Shown here piece by piece: positions 13,308 through 20,491 of a stretch of 28,500 nt of DNA. The stretch covers positions 1 to 28,500 of the forward strand of contig JAEYNH010000020.1 in the NCBI GenBank assembly GCA_023412655.1. Direction: 5' to 3'. The first letter of the stretch is position 1; every line of letters begins with the position of its first letter. The notes beneath the pieces are model-generated. The model had not been told where the DNA came from. It ran no database searches and saw only the letters and a program-made list of their open reading frames with translations. A program made the translations under genes and the position numbers. The DNA is from Pseudomonadota bacterium (lineage in GTDB: Bacteria; Pseudomonadota; Alphaproteobacteria; Caulobacterales; Caulobacteraceae).

Positions 13308-14438
13308 TCAGCCCTTCAGAGCGGGATGGACGATGGCGCCGTCCCTGGTGACCAGCGCGGCCTTGAGGATCTCGTCCTCATAATCGGGCGCGAAGGCGCC
13401 TTCCTTGTCCTTCAGGAGTTCGGAGAAAGCGACGAGGTTTCGCGCGTAGAGCGAGGAGGCGTCGGCGGCGATCCGGCCCGGCAGATTGGCGTAGCCGACG
13501 ATCTTCACGCCGCCGACCTCGGCGACCTCACCCAGCTTCGAACCCTCGACGTTGCCGCCCTGCTCGACGGCCAGGTCGATGATCACCGAGCCCGGCTTCA
13601 TCGAGCCCACCTGGGCCGCGCTGACCAGCTTGGGCGCCGGGCGGCCGGGGATCAGGGCCGTGGTGATGACGATGTCCTGCTTCTTGATGTGCTCGGAGAT
13701 CAGCGCGGCCTGCTTGGCCTGGTACTCGGCGCTCATCTCCTTGGCGTAGCCGCCGGCCGTCTCGGCGGCCTTGAACTCTTCGTCCTCCACCGCGACGAAC
13801 TTGCCGCCCAGGCTCTCCACCTGTTCCTTGGTCGCCGGCCGCACATCGGTGGCGGTGACGACAGCCCCAAGCCGGCGGGCCGTGGCGATGGCCTGAAGGC
13901 CGGCGACGCCGACGCCCATCACGAAGACCTTGGCGGGCGCGATGGTGCCGGCCGGAGTCATCATCATCGGCAGGGCGCGGCCGTAGGCCTCGGCCGCCTC
14001 AATCACGGCGCGATAGCCGGCGAGGTTGGCCTGCGACGACAGGGCGTCCATCACCTGGGCCCGCGTGATGCGCGGGACGAACTCCATGGCGAAGGCCGTG
14101 GCGCCTTGCTTCGCGAGGGCGTCCAGGGTCGCCTTGTCCTGATAAGGGTTCAACAGGGCCACCACGAGGGCGCCCTTCTTCAGGGCGGCGATCTCTTCGG
14201 CCTCGGGCGAACGCACCTTGAACAGGATGTCCGCCTGGCCGACGGCCTCCTTGACCGTCTTCGCCAGGGTCGCCCCCGCCGCCTCGTAATCAGCGTCTTG
14301 GAAAGATGCGGAAAGGCCGGCGCCCGCCTCGACCACCACGGAGAACCCCGCGGTGACCAGCTTCTTCACCGTCTCGGGAACCGCGGCCACGCGGGTCTCG
14401 CCCGAGCGGCGCTCCTTGGTGACGGCGATGACAGCCAT
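13308..14438 (-). CDS. pntA1: NAD(P) transhydrogenase subunit alpha 1 (PntA1)
   Basis: This is the soluble NAD(H)-binding domain I of proton-translocating transhydrogenase, related to alanine dehydrogenase. The sequence opens with MAVIAVTKERRSGETRVAAV and has the dinucleotide-binding segment VMGVGVAGLQAIATARRLGA. It contains the TALIPGRPAPKLVS and GSVIIDLAVEQGGN motifs of the family. I chose ATG 14438 (376 aa), matching the conserved N terminus and preceded by a G-rich GGGGGGAT; the longer open frame to 14504 encodes an unconserved Pro/Gly-rich stretch. It is the first gene of the pntA1-pntA2-ORF-pntB operon. The 263-base upstream region carries a 12-bp palindrome and a strong hairpin. Confidence 0.96.
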   Translation of the reverse strand: MAVIAVTKERRSGETRVAAVPETVKKLVTAGFSVVVEAGAGLSASFQDADYEAAGATLAKTVKEAVGQADILFKVRSPEAEEIAALKKGALVVALLNPYQDKATLDALAKQGATAFAMEFVPRITRAQVMDALSSQANLAGYRAVIEAAEAYGRALPMMMTPAGTIAPAKVFVMGVGVAGLQAIATARRLGAVVTATDVRPATKEQVESLGGKFVAVEDEEFKAAETAGGYAKEMSAEYQAKQAALISEHIKKQDIVITTALIPGRPAPKLVSAAQVGSMKPGSVIIDLAVEQGGNVEGSKLGEVAEVGGVKIVGYANLPGRIAADASSLYARNLVAFSELLKDKEGAFAPDYEDEILKAALVTRDGAIVHPALKG

Positions 14439-14519
14439 GCCGCGATATCCCCCCAGTTGATTGGGGCGGACCATAGGGGGGGCGTCCGGGGCTTGTCCAG
14501 CCACGGAACAGCAGAATTC

Positions 14520-14531
14520 AAACGATCGTTT
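14520..14531. promoter_or_regulatory. 12-bp palindrome upstream of pntA1
   Basis: AAACGATCGTTT is a perfect palindrome in the only AT-rich patch of the pntA1 upstream region, about 80 bases before the start codon. It could be an operator for the pnt operon. No matching regulator gene is adjacent, so the role is open. Confidence 0.35.
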
Positions 14532-14571
14532 TAAGCGGAACTATAGACGGCGACGTAGCCATGCGAGGCCG

Positions 14572-14596
14572 CCGCCCGGTGCGCGGCATCGGGCGG
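14572..14596. repeat. strong hairpin between coxIV and pntA1
   Basis: CCGCCCG (14572-14578) pairs with CGGGCGG (14590-14596). Inside, G14579 can wobble-pair with T14589 and TGC with GCA around a GCG loop, giving about 11 pairs on plus-strand RNA; minus-strand RNA would have one mismatch. It lies about 105 bases beyond the coxIV stop. It may end coxIV transcription or sit in the pnt leader. The rest of 14439-14701 shows no convincing gene. Confidence 0.45.
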
Positions 14597-14701
14597 GTCA
14601 GGCTGGCAGCCCGGAAATGCAGGGCGGCTGGTCCGCCGGGGTCAACGAGGACGGAAAGGCGGAACGCGGGCGGCCTTTGCGGCGCGCCCGGCTGGACGAC
14701 G

Positions 14702-14947
14702 TCAGTGCGCGTCGTTGCTCTTCTTCTTGTCGCGGAGCACCAGGGTGCCGACGACGATAACCACGGCCGCCGCGCTCAGCCCGGCCAGGAAGCCGGCGCT
14801 GGTGCAGAACCAGATGGTCAGGGCCAGCAGGATGGCCGACACGTAAAGCGAGCCCCACTTCGTCAGGCCCATGACGAGGCTGTAGGTCGCGGTCTGCTCG
14901 GCGATGTCCATTTCACCGCGATGGTAGTCGGAAGCCGGTTCGGCCAT
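14702..14947 (-). CDS. aa3-type cytochrome c oxidase subunit IV
   Basis: This is a small membrane subunit of bacterial aa3 oxidase (the COX4_pro_2 type found in alphaproteobacteria). The 81-residue protein has the family's N-terminal signature, SDYHRGEMDIAEQTATYSLV. One or two hydrophobic segments follow (SLYVSAILLALTIWF and AGLSAAAVVIVVGTLVL), then a Lys/Asp tail. The ATG at 14947 is preceded by GGAGAG about 11 bases upstream. It lies upstream of, and in the same direction as, the pnt operon. I recall the same neighbourhood in other alphaproteobacteria, but the 263-base gap suggests separate transcription. The large oxidase subunits are not in the window. Confidence 0.88.
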   Translation of the reverse strand: MAEPASDYHRGEMDIAEQTATYSLVMGLTKWGSLYVSAILLALTIWFCTSAGFLAGLSAAAVVIVVGTLVLRDKKKSNDAH

Positions 14948-15007
14948 GGGAAAGACGCTCTCCAGCGGGTCAGTTGGCAGGGGTGCTACACGAAGCGTAA
15001 GCGCGGC

Positions 15008-16069
15008 TCAAGACGGGCTTGAACCGACAGGCCAGGTCGCCAGCAGCGTGCGCAGCGCCGCCACGAGGGCCAGGGGCTGGTCGATCATGATGTGGTGCTC
15101 GGACTCGGGTATCTCGATCTCACGCACCCGCCCGCCGAAGATCCCGGCTTCTCCCGGCTTGCGGCGCAGGATGATGCGGCTCTGGGCCCCGTAGATGTGG
15201 ACCATCGGAGTCCGGATGGGCGCATCGTCCGGCGACGCCGCGCCTGATCGATCCAGCTTCTCCCACATGGTGGGGTCGAACTTCCACGTCCAGCCTTCCC
15301 CCGATCCGTCGGGCAGCGGCGCGCGCTTCAGCGAGCGGCGGGCGATGAAGTCGGCCACGAAGGCGTTGCCCGCCGGCTGCGGCGGCATCAGGCGGAATCG
15401 GGCCAGGGCCTGCTCGAGCGTGGGATAGATTCGGTTCGTGCGGTCAGCCGAAGAGGTGTTGCGCAACTGCTCCGCCCGCCGCTTGCGCTCCTCCAGCACC
15501 TCCGGCGGCGGCCCGCCGAAGCCGGTGTCCACCAGCACCGCGGCCTGCATCTGCTCCGGCTTCTGCACCGAGGCGAAGAACACCTGCGCGCCGCCGAACG
15601 AATGGCCGACGTAGATCGGCGGAGAGCCGCTCTCGTAGAGGCCGGCCGCCCGGGCGCAGGCTTCCGCATCGGCGGCGAAGTCGGTGAAGGCATAGCGCTC
15701 GCGCCATTCCGATCCGCCCATGCCGGCCAGCGAGAATGCGGCGACCCGGAAATCCCGGGCGAGGAACGGGGCGATGAAGCTCCACCAGTCGGCGTGGGCG
15801 CTATTGCCGTGGACGAGCAGCAGGCCGGGCTTGCCAAGTTCGCCCCAGGTGAGCAGCTCCAGCTTCGTGCCGTTCGAGGTCACGAAGCTGCGCTCGGGCT
15901 CCTGGGCGATCGCATCGCGGAACCACTGGGGCGTCGGGGGCTCCGCGCCGTTGAACGGCGCCAGCGGAGCGCGGACCTCCGGCGGCAGGCCATCGGTGTG
16001 GAAGGGCCGGTCGTCGTACGACTCCTTGGAGTCCGCGTCCTTCTGGGTCTCGGTGATCTCACTGGCCAT
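15008..16069 (-). CDS. alpha/beta hydrolase
   Basis: This is an alpha/beta-hydrolase-fold enzyme of 353 residues. An unconserved, charged N-terminal region (about residues 1-60) precedes the core. Core motifs are LLLVHGNSAHADWW (oxyanion loop), the nucleophile elbow VGHSFGG with Ser157, and LVDTGFGG (Asp181). Near the C terminus, ESEHHIMIDQP supplies the likely catalytic His. ATG 16069 was chosen because homology-like sequence starts there; the frame stays open to 16603 but overlaps the next gene and reads as low-complexity. It lies 80 bases downstream of the acyl-CoA-dehydrogenase-like gene on the same strand. The pair may act on the same substrate, for example an ester or thioester; the substrate is unknown. 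Confidence 0.87.
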   Translation of the reverse strand: MASEITETQKDADSKESYDDRPFHTDGLPPEVRAPLAPFNGAEPPTPQWFRDAIAQEPERSFVTSNGTKLELLTWGELGKPGLLLVHGNSAHADWWSFIAPFLARDFRVAAFSLAGMGGSEWRERYAFTDFAADAEACARAAGLYESGSPPIYVGHSFGGAQVFFASVQKPEQMQAAVLVDTGFGGPPPEVLEERKRRAEQLRNTSSADRTNRIYPTLEQALARFRLMPPQPAGNAFVADFIARRSLKRAPLPDGSGEGWTWKFDPTMWEKLDRSGAASPDDAPIRTPMVHIYGAQSRIILRRKPGEAGIFGGRVREIEIPESEHHIMIDQPLALVAALRTLLATWPVGSSPS

Positions 16070-16149
16070 CACGTCCAGGTCTAACGGGCGTTTGAAGGAT
16101 GGCAAGCGATCTCGAAGCCGGGGTACGGGCCCCTCCTGGGGGCGGGAGG

Positions 16150-17304
16150 TCAGCCGTCGATGTCGAGACCGAGGGCTACCCGGCCGGCGAGGCGAGCCTG
16201 GGCCTTCTCCTGCAGCGGATGGTAGCGGGCGGCCTGGACGTCGCGGAAGATCCGCTCGAGCCCCGTCTTGCGGTAGAAGCCCTGACCGCCGGCCGCCTCC
16301 ATGGCCTTCTCCACCGTGCGGATCGCGGCGCGGGCCACCAGGGTCCGGCCCGTCATGACCCGGCTGGTGGCGGCGGGCCCGGGCTCCTCGCTGGCCGCGC
16401 AGGCCAGCATGTCTGCGAGCGCCAGTCGCGCGGCGGCCAACTCGGTCTCCATCTCGCCGATCACCAGCTCCAAATCCGGCGACGGCTTGCGGCCGGCCGC
16501 CAGGTCCAGCGACCGGGTTCTGGCCGCCTCGGCGAGGCCCACATAGACCGCATAGATCAGCGGAAAGGCGATCAGGGTGACCGCATGCATGATCGGATGC
16601 CACCGGCCGGCGGGACGGCGCACCGCCACCGCGGCCTGGGGCACGAAGACCCCCTCCAATTCCAGGTCATGTGAGCCGGTGCCTCGCATCCCCAAGGTCC
16701 GCCAGGTATCGAGGATGCGCACGCCGTCGGCCTTGAGCGGGATCGGCAGGTGCAGCACCGTCGGGCCGTCCTCTTCCTCCAACACGGCCATGGTCATCAG
16801 GAGGTCGCCGTCGGGCGACCCGCTGGCGAAGAGCTTGCGGCCGAAGATGCGGAAGCCGCCCTCCTCCGGGACCGCCCGGCACGAGCCGTCCAGCCAATCG
16901 GAACCGCCGCTGGAGACCAGGGTCAGCTTCTCGGCCACGATCCGCCTCAGCAGGCCCTCGACCGCTTCTGGCGTGCGCCGCCAGCGCCAAGCCGGCAGGG
17001 CCACCTGGTGGGTGTGCATGGAAAGCGCCAGGGCGGTCGAGCCGCAGTAGCCAGCCAGGGTGCGCAGCATCTGGGCGAGCTCGGCGTGGCTGGCGCCGCC
17101 GCCTCCCAGTTCGGCCGGCGCCCCCGCCGCGTGGAAGCCTCGGGACTTCAACAAGGCCAGGTTTTCCGCGACGAAGGTATCGGCGCCGTCGGCCTCGATC
17201 CCGCGGGCGGCGATCTGCGGGCCGACCTCATGGGCGAGCCCCTCCCAGTCGATCCTCGCCTGGGCATCCACGTCGGGGGTCCTGCTGATGGTGATGGTGG
17301 TCAT
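16150..17304 (-). CDS. acyl-CoA dehydrogenase-like flavoprotein
   Basis: This is a 384-residue member of the acyl-CoA dehydrogenase superfamily. An N-terminal helical domain contains LKSRGFHAAGAPAELGGGG. The middle beta domain holds LVSSGGSDWLDG, FRIFGRKLFASGSPDGD and TWRTLGMRGTGSHDLEL (the WRTxGMRGTGS pattern). The C-terminal four-helix domain ends with AAGGQGFYRKTGLERIFRDV. The usual catalytic Glu of short- and medium-chain dehydrogenases (in a YEG-type motif after RD) is not seen; this stretch reads AARYHPLQEKAQ. That resembles the flavin-dependent monooxygenase/desulfurisation branch (DszC/HpaB-like). ATG 17304 has AAAGGA eight bases upstream. The gene is divergent from an HxlR regulator, which likely controls it. 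Confidence 0.88.
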   Translation of the reverse strand: MTTITISRTPDVDAQARIDWEGLAHEVGPQIAARGIEADGADTFVAENLALLKSRGFHAAGAPAELGGGGASHAELAQMLRTLAGYCGSTALALSMHTHQVALPAWRWRRTPEAVEGLLRRIVAEKLTLVSSGGSDWLDGSCRAVPEEGGFRIFGRKLFASGSPDGDLLMTMAVLEEEDGPTVLHLPIPLKADGVRILDTWRTLGMRGTGSHDLELEGVFVPQAAVAVRRPAGRWHPIMHAVTLIAFPLIYAVYVGLAEAARTRSLDLAAGRKPSPDLELVIGEMETELAAARLALADMLACAASEEPGPAATSRVMTGRTLVARAAIRTVEKAMEAAGGQGFYRKTGLERIFRDVQAARYHPLQEKAQARLAGRVALGLDIDG

Positions 17305-17337
17305 GATCCGGTCCTTTGTTGTGCGGACCTCATCTCC

Positions 17338-17350
17338 CGAACGGCGTTCG
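17338..17350. promoter_or_regulatory. inverted repeat between the flavoprotein and HxlR genes
   Basis: CGAAC-GGC-GTTCG is a perfect 5-bp dyad with a 3-base centre in the 104-base divergent region. Further GTTC/GAAC half-sites follow at about 17358-17385. HxlR-type regulators usually bind short dyads next to their own genes, so this is an operator candidate. Confidence 0.35.
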
Positions 17351-17408
17351 TCGCTCCAGTTCGAAGAATGAACTTGCCGAACACCGTTCCGCCAGCAACG
17401 ATTTCGGC

Positions 17409-18122
17409 ATGAAGGGCTACGGACAATTCTGCCCGGTCGCCAAGACGGCCGAGATCTTCGCCCAGCGGTGGACACCGCTGATCCTGCGCGAGCTGTGCTT
17501 CGGCCCGAAGCGCTTCTCCGAGGTGCATTCGGGCATGCCGACCATGTCCCGGGCGCTGCTGGTTCAACGTCTGAACGAGCTCGAAGAGGCGGGTGTCGTG
17601 GCCACCGAGCCGCTGTCCCAGGGCAAGCTCTACCGGCTGACCCGGGCCGGCGAGGCCTTCCGGGACATCATCGTCATGATGTCGCGCTGGGGGCAGCGCT
17701 ACGGCCAGGGGCGGCTGGGCCCCGCCGACATGGATCCGACCCTGCTCGTCTGGAGCATCAAGCGCCAGATCGACCCGCGGGACCTGCCGGAGCGAGAGAC
17801 GGTGCTGCGGCTGGAGTTCCGGGGCGTGCCGAAGGCCCACGCCACCCGCCGCTACTGGTGGATCATCCTGAGGCCCGACGAGGTGGAGGTGTGCTTCAAG
17901 GCGCCCGAGGCGAAGGATGTGGACATCGTCATCTCGGCCGAACTGGAAGCCTTCATCCACGTCTGGATGGGCTACGAGGGCTATGCCGAGGCCGAAGCGC
18001 GGGGGGCGGTGGCGATGAGCGGCGAGGCCGCCAGCGTTCGCACCCTCAAGCGCATCTTCGGCGTCGCCGACCAGCCGCGCGAACGGGAGATCCGCTTCGC
18101 CCCGTTCGAGGCCGCAGCCTAG
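17409..18122 (+). CDS. HxlR-family transcriptional regulator with extra C-terminal domain
   Basis: The N-terminal 100 residues are a standard HxlR winged helix: CPVAKTAEIFAQRWTPLILR with the conserved Cys8, then GPKRFSEVHSGMPTMSRALL and LNELEEAGVVATEP. HxlR proteins are usually 100-150 residues, but this one has 237. The extra C-terminal domain (about 120-225: YWWIILRPDEVEVCF, AELEAFIHVWMGY, GVAD) resembles SCP2-like lipid-binding domains, so it may sense a hydrophobic or acyl ligand. The only in-frame start near the domain is ATG 17409, which has no clear Shine-Dalgarno and may be leaderless. It is divergent from the acyl-CoA-dehydrogenase-like gene, its likely target. The SCP2 assignment is by eye and less certain than the HxlR call. 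Confidence 0.9.
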   Translation: MKGYGQFCPVAKTAEIFAQRWTPLILRELCFGPKRFSEVHSGMPTMSRALLVQRLNELEEAGVVATEPLSQGKLYRLTRAGEAFRDIIVMMSRWGQRYGQGRLGPADMDPTLLVWSIKRQIDPRDLPERETVLRLEFRGVPKAHATRRYWWIILRPDEVEVCFKAPEAKDVDIVISAELEAFIHVWMGYEGYAEAEARGAVAMSGEAASVRTLKRIFGVADQPREREIRFAPFEAAA

Positions 18123-18144
18123 GTCGGAAGGTCGGCGGGACCGC

Positions 18145-19935
18145 TCAGACCAGCGCCTCGAACTCGTCCACCAGGCGTTCCAGCTGCTTCATGCCCGCGG
18201 CCCAGAAGGCCTTCTCGCGGGGATCGAGCCCGAACGCGCCGAGGGCTTCGACGTAGGTACGGGTCCCGCCGGCGGCCAGCAGCTGTTCATAGAGGGGCGC
18301 AAAGCCGGCGGGGTCTTCCCGCCGCTTCTCCATCAGCCCGCGGACCAACAGGTCGCCGAAGGCGTAGGCATAGACGTAGAACGGGGCGTGCACGAAGTGG
18401 CTGACATAGGCCCAGTAGTGCTCGTAGCCCTTGTTGAGCTTCACAGCGGGGCCGAGGCTTTCGGCCATGACCTCGAGCCACAGGCCGCCGATCTCGTCAG
18501 ACGACAGCTCGGCCTGCAGCCGGGCGGCATGGAAGCGGGTCTCGAACCGGTGGAAGGCGATCTGCCGGACCACGGTGTTGATCCCGTCCTCGATCTTCCC
18601 GGCCAGCAGCCCCCGCCGCTCGGCGGGCGAGGCCTCGGCCAGCAGGCGGTCGAACACCAGCCCCTCGCCGAAGATCGAGGCGGTCTCGGCCAGGGTCAGG
18701 GGCGTGTCGGCCAGCAGGGTGCCCAGGGGCGCGCAGAGGGTCTGGTGGACGGCGTGGCCCAGTTCGTGGGCCAGGGTGAGCACGTCGCGCCGCTCGCCCA
18801 TGTAGTTCATGAAGACGTACGGATGCCGGTTGGCCGTCACCGGGTGCGAATAGGCGCCCGACTGCTTGCCCGCCCGCGGCCGCGCATCGATCCAGGGCTG
18901 GGCGAAAAAGGTGCGGGCGGTGTCGGCGAACTTCGGCGCCAGGGCCTCGAAGCTTTCCAGCACCATGCCGCGGGCCTCGTCCCAGCTGTAGGTCTTAGGC
19001 TGCACGGCCTCGAGCGGGGCGTTGCGGTCCCAGTGGTCGAGGGCGTCCTTGCCGAGCACCTTGGCCTTGAGCCGGTAGTAGCGGTGACTGACGCTCTCGT
19101 AGGACTCCACCACCGCGGCCTCCAGGGCTTGCACGGCTTCGGCGTCCACCTCGTTCGCCAGGTGCCGGGAGGCGGCCGGGCTCGGATAGTTCCGCCAGCG
19201 GTCCTCCACCTGCTTCTCGAAGGCCAGGGTGTTGAGGCAGAGCGCCAGGGTCGAGCTGCGCTGTTCGAGGGCCTTGGCCAAGGCCTGGGCGGCCTGTTTG
19301 CGCCGACCAGCGTCGGGATCGGACATCCGGTTCAGGATCTCGGAAAGGGTCAGCGTCTCACCGCCCACCCTGGCGGTCAGGCCCGCCAGGGTCTCGTCGG
19401 ACAGCCGCACCCAGTTGGCCACCGCGGGGCTGCGGTCCACCAGCAGCCGCTCCAGGTCCGGCGTCAGCTCGTGCGGGCGGCTGAGCCGCACCCGCCGAAG
19501 CCATGGCCGCCAGCGCGCAGCCGCCGGATGGGCCGAAAGGGCCGCCTCCAGCTCGGCGTCCTCCAGCTGGTTGATCTCCAGGGTGAAGAACAGGCTTTCG
19601 GCGCCGATCTGCGCCGCCTTGGTCCGCAGGTCGGCCTCGAACTTCGACCAGGCGGGGTCGTTGCGCGCCGTTGAAGCGGCCAGGGAGGCATAGGCGCCGA
19701 CACTCCAAAGGGCGTTGGTGGCGTCCTCATAGAGCTGCACGCCCTGGTCCAGCCGTTCGCCCAGAAGCTTCGGCTCGCCTCTGGCGGCGACGAACTGCCC
19801 CTTCATCTCCACCAGCCTGGCGTTGATGTCCGCCGCCAGCTGCAGGTCGGCGGCGATCCGCGGATCCTCGCGGTCGGTGTAGAGGTCGTCGAGCCGCCAC
19901 TCGGGCAGGCTGTCGGTCTTGAAGGGCGCGTTCAT
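18145..19935 (-). CDS. pepF: M3 family oligoendopeptidase F
   Basis: This is a cytoplasmic zinc metallopeptidase that cuts oligopeptides of roughly 7-20 residues, recycling peptides taken up or made in the cell. The 596-residue protein has the M3 zinc motif LAHELGHAVHQ (His390, Glu391, His394) with the third ligand Glu417 in ETASIFGE. An N-terminal helical domain (about residues 1-200) is typical of PepF. The Tyr/His-rich C-terminal stretch (YEHYWAYVSHFVHAPFYVYAY) is also characteristic of the family. ATG 19935 matches the conserved start (WRLDDLY soon after). It starts 16 bases after the stop of the Lrp-type regulator and is probably cotranscribed with it. Confidence 0.95.
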   Translation of the reverse strand: MNAPFKTDSLPEWRLDDLYTDREDPRIAADLQLAADINARLVEMKGQFVAARGEPKLLGERLDQGVQLYEDATNALWSVGAYASLAASTARNDPAWSKFEADLRTKAAQIGAESLFFTLEINQLEDAELEAALSAHPAAARWRPWLRRVRLSRPHELTPDLERLLVDRSPAVANWVRLSDETLAGLTARVGGETLTLSEILNRMSDPDAGRRKQAAQALAKALEQRSSTLALCLNTLAFEKQVEDRWRNYPSPAASRHLANEVDAEAVQALEAAVVESYESVSHRYYRLKAKVLGKDALDHWDRNAPLEAVQPKTYSWDEARGMVLESFEALAPKFADTARTFFAQPWIDARPRAGKQSGAYSHPVTANRHPYVFMNYMGERRDVLTLAHELGHAVHQTLCAPLGTLLADTPLTLAETASIFGEGLVFDRLLAEASPAERRGLLAGKIEDGINTVVRQIAFHRFETRFHAARLQAELSSDEIGGLWLEVMAESLGPAVKLNKGYEHYWAYVSHFVHAPFYVYAYAFGDLLVRGLMEKRREDPAGFAPLYEQLLAAGGTRTYVEALGAFGLDPREKAFWAAGMKQLERLVDEFEALV

Positions 19936-19951
19936 GCCCCGAGAGATAGTC

Positions 19952-20377
19952 TCACGCCTTCTGGGTCGCCAGCAGGATCGAGGTCTCGGTCGTGGCGATC
20001 CCCTCGATCTCCCGGATGCGGTCGAGGGCATCGCTGAACTGCGCCAGCGTCTCCACGTCGAGCTCGGCCACGAGGTCCCACCGACCGTTGGTGGAGTGCA
20101 CCTTGTCCACCTCAGGGAAGCCCCGCAGGGCCTTCACCACCGCGCGGGCGCGCTCGCCTTCGATGCCGATGCACATGATGGCCCGGACCCGGTTGGCCTC
20201 CAGCTCGGGCTTTGTGCGGATGGTGAAGCCCTGAATGACGCCCCGGGCGATCAGCCGCTCGATCCGGTTCTGCACCGTGCCGCGGGAGACCTTCAGCGCC
20301 TGGGCCAGGGTAGCGGCGGGCGTGCGGGAATCGGCGCGCAGAAGCGCCACCAGACGGCGATCGAGATCATCCAGCAT
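19952..20377 (-). CDS. Lrp/AsnC-family transcriptional regulator
   Basis: This is a 141-residue feast/famine regulator. The N-terminal HTH reads LDDLDRRLVALLRADSRTPA, then TLAQALKVSRGTVQNRIERL and GVIQGFTI. The C-terminal RAM effector domain includes GEVDKV-type strands (GFPEVDKVHSTNGRWDLVAEL) where amino acids bind. It is divergent from the arginine dihydrolase-like and rocD genes and 16 bases upstream of pepF. Its likely role is to control arginine/ornithine catabolism and peptide breakdown in response to an amino acid such as arginine; this is inferred from context. An imperfect dyad (20394-20424) in the divergent region is its probable operator. Confidence 0.94.
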   Translation of the reverse strand: MLDDLDRRLVALLRADSRTPAATLAQALKVSRGTVQNRIERLIARGVIQGFTIRTKPELEANRVRAIMCIGIEGERARAVVKALRGFPEVDKVHSTNGRWDLVAELDVETLAQFSDALDRIREIEGIATTETSILLATQKA

Positions 20378-20393
20378 CTCGCCACCCTACTCT

Positions 20394-20424
20394 GACATAT
20401 CGCTAAACTGAACAACGTTATGTC
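20394..20424. promoter_or_regulatory. imperfect inverted repeat, Lrp operator candidate
   Basis: GACATATCG (20394-20402) and CGTTATGTC (20416-20424) are reverse complements except for one base, separated by 13 bases. The site begins 17 bases from the Lrp start codon and lies 68 bases before the dihydrolase start. This position would allow autoregulation together with control of the catabolic genes. Confidence 0.45.
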
Positions 20425-20491
20425 GACGACCTGTGTCTTTTCGCTAGCGCAGCCGCCGGTCACCCTCTTGGGCGTCAACTGAGGGTTACGC

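Noticed and set aside
16070..16603. 178-codon N-terminal extension of the hydrolase at 15008-16069
   Set aside because: It overlaps the flavoprotein gene in another frame and has no conserved sequence; the hydrolase-like protein starts at the ATG at 16069.
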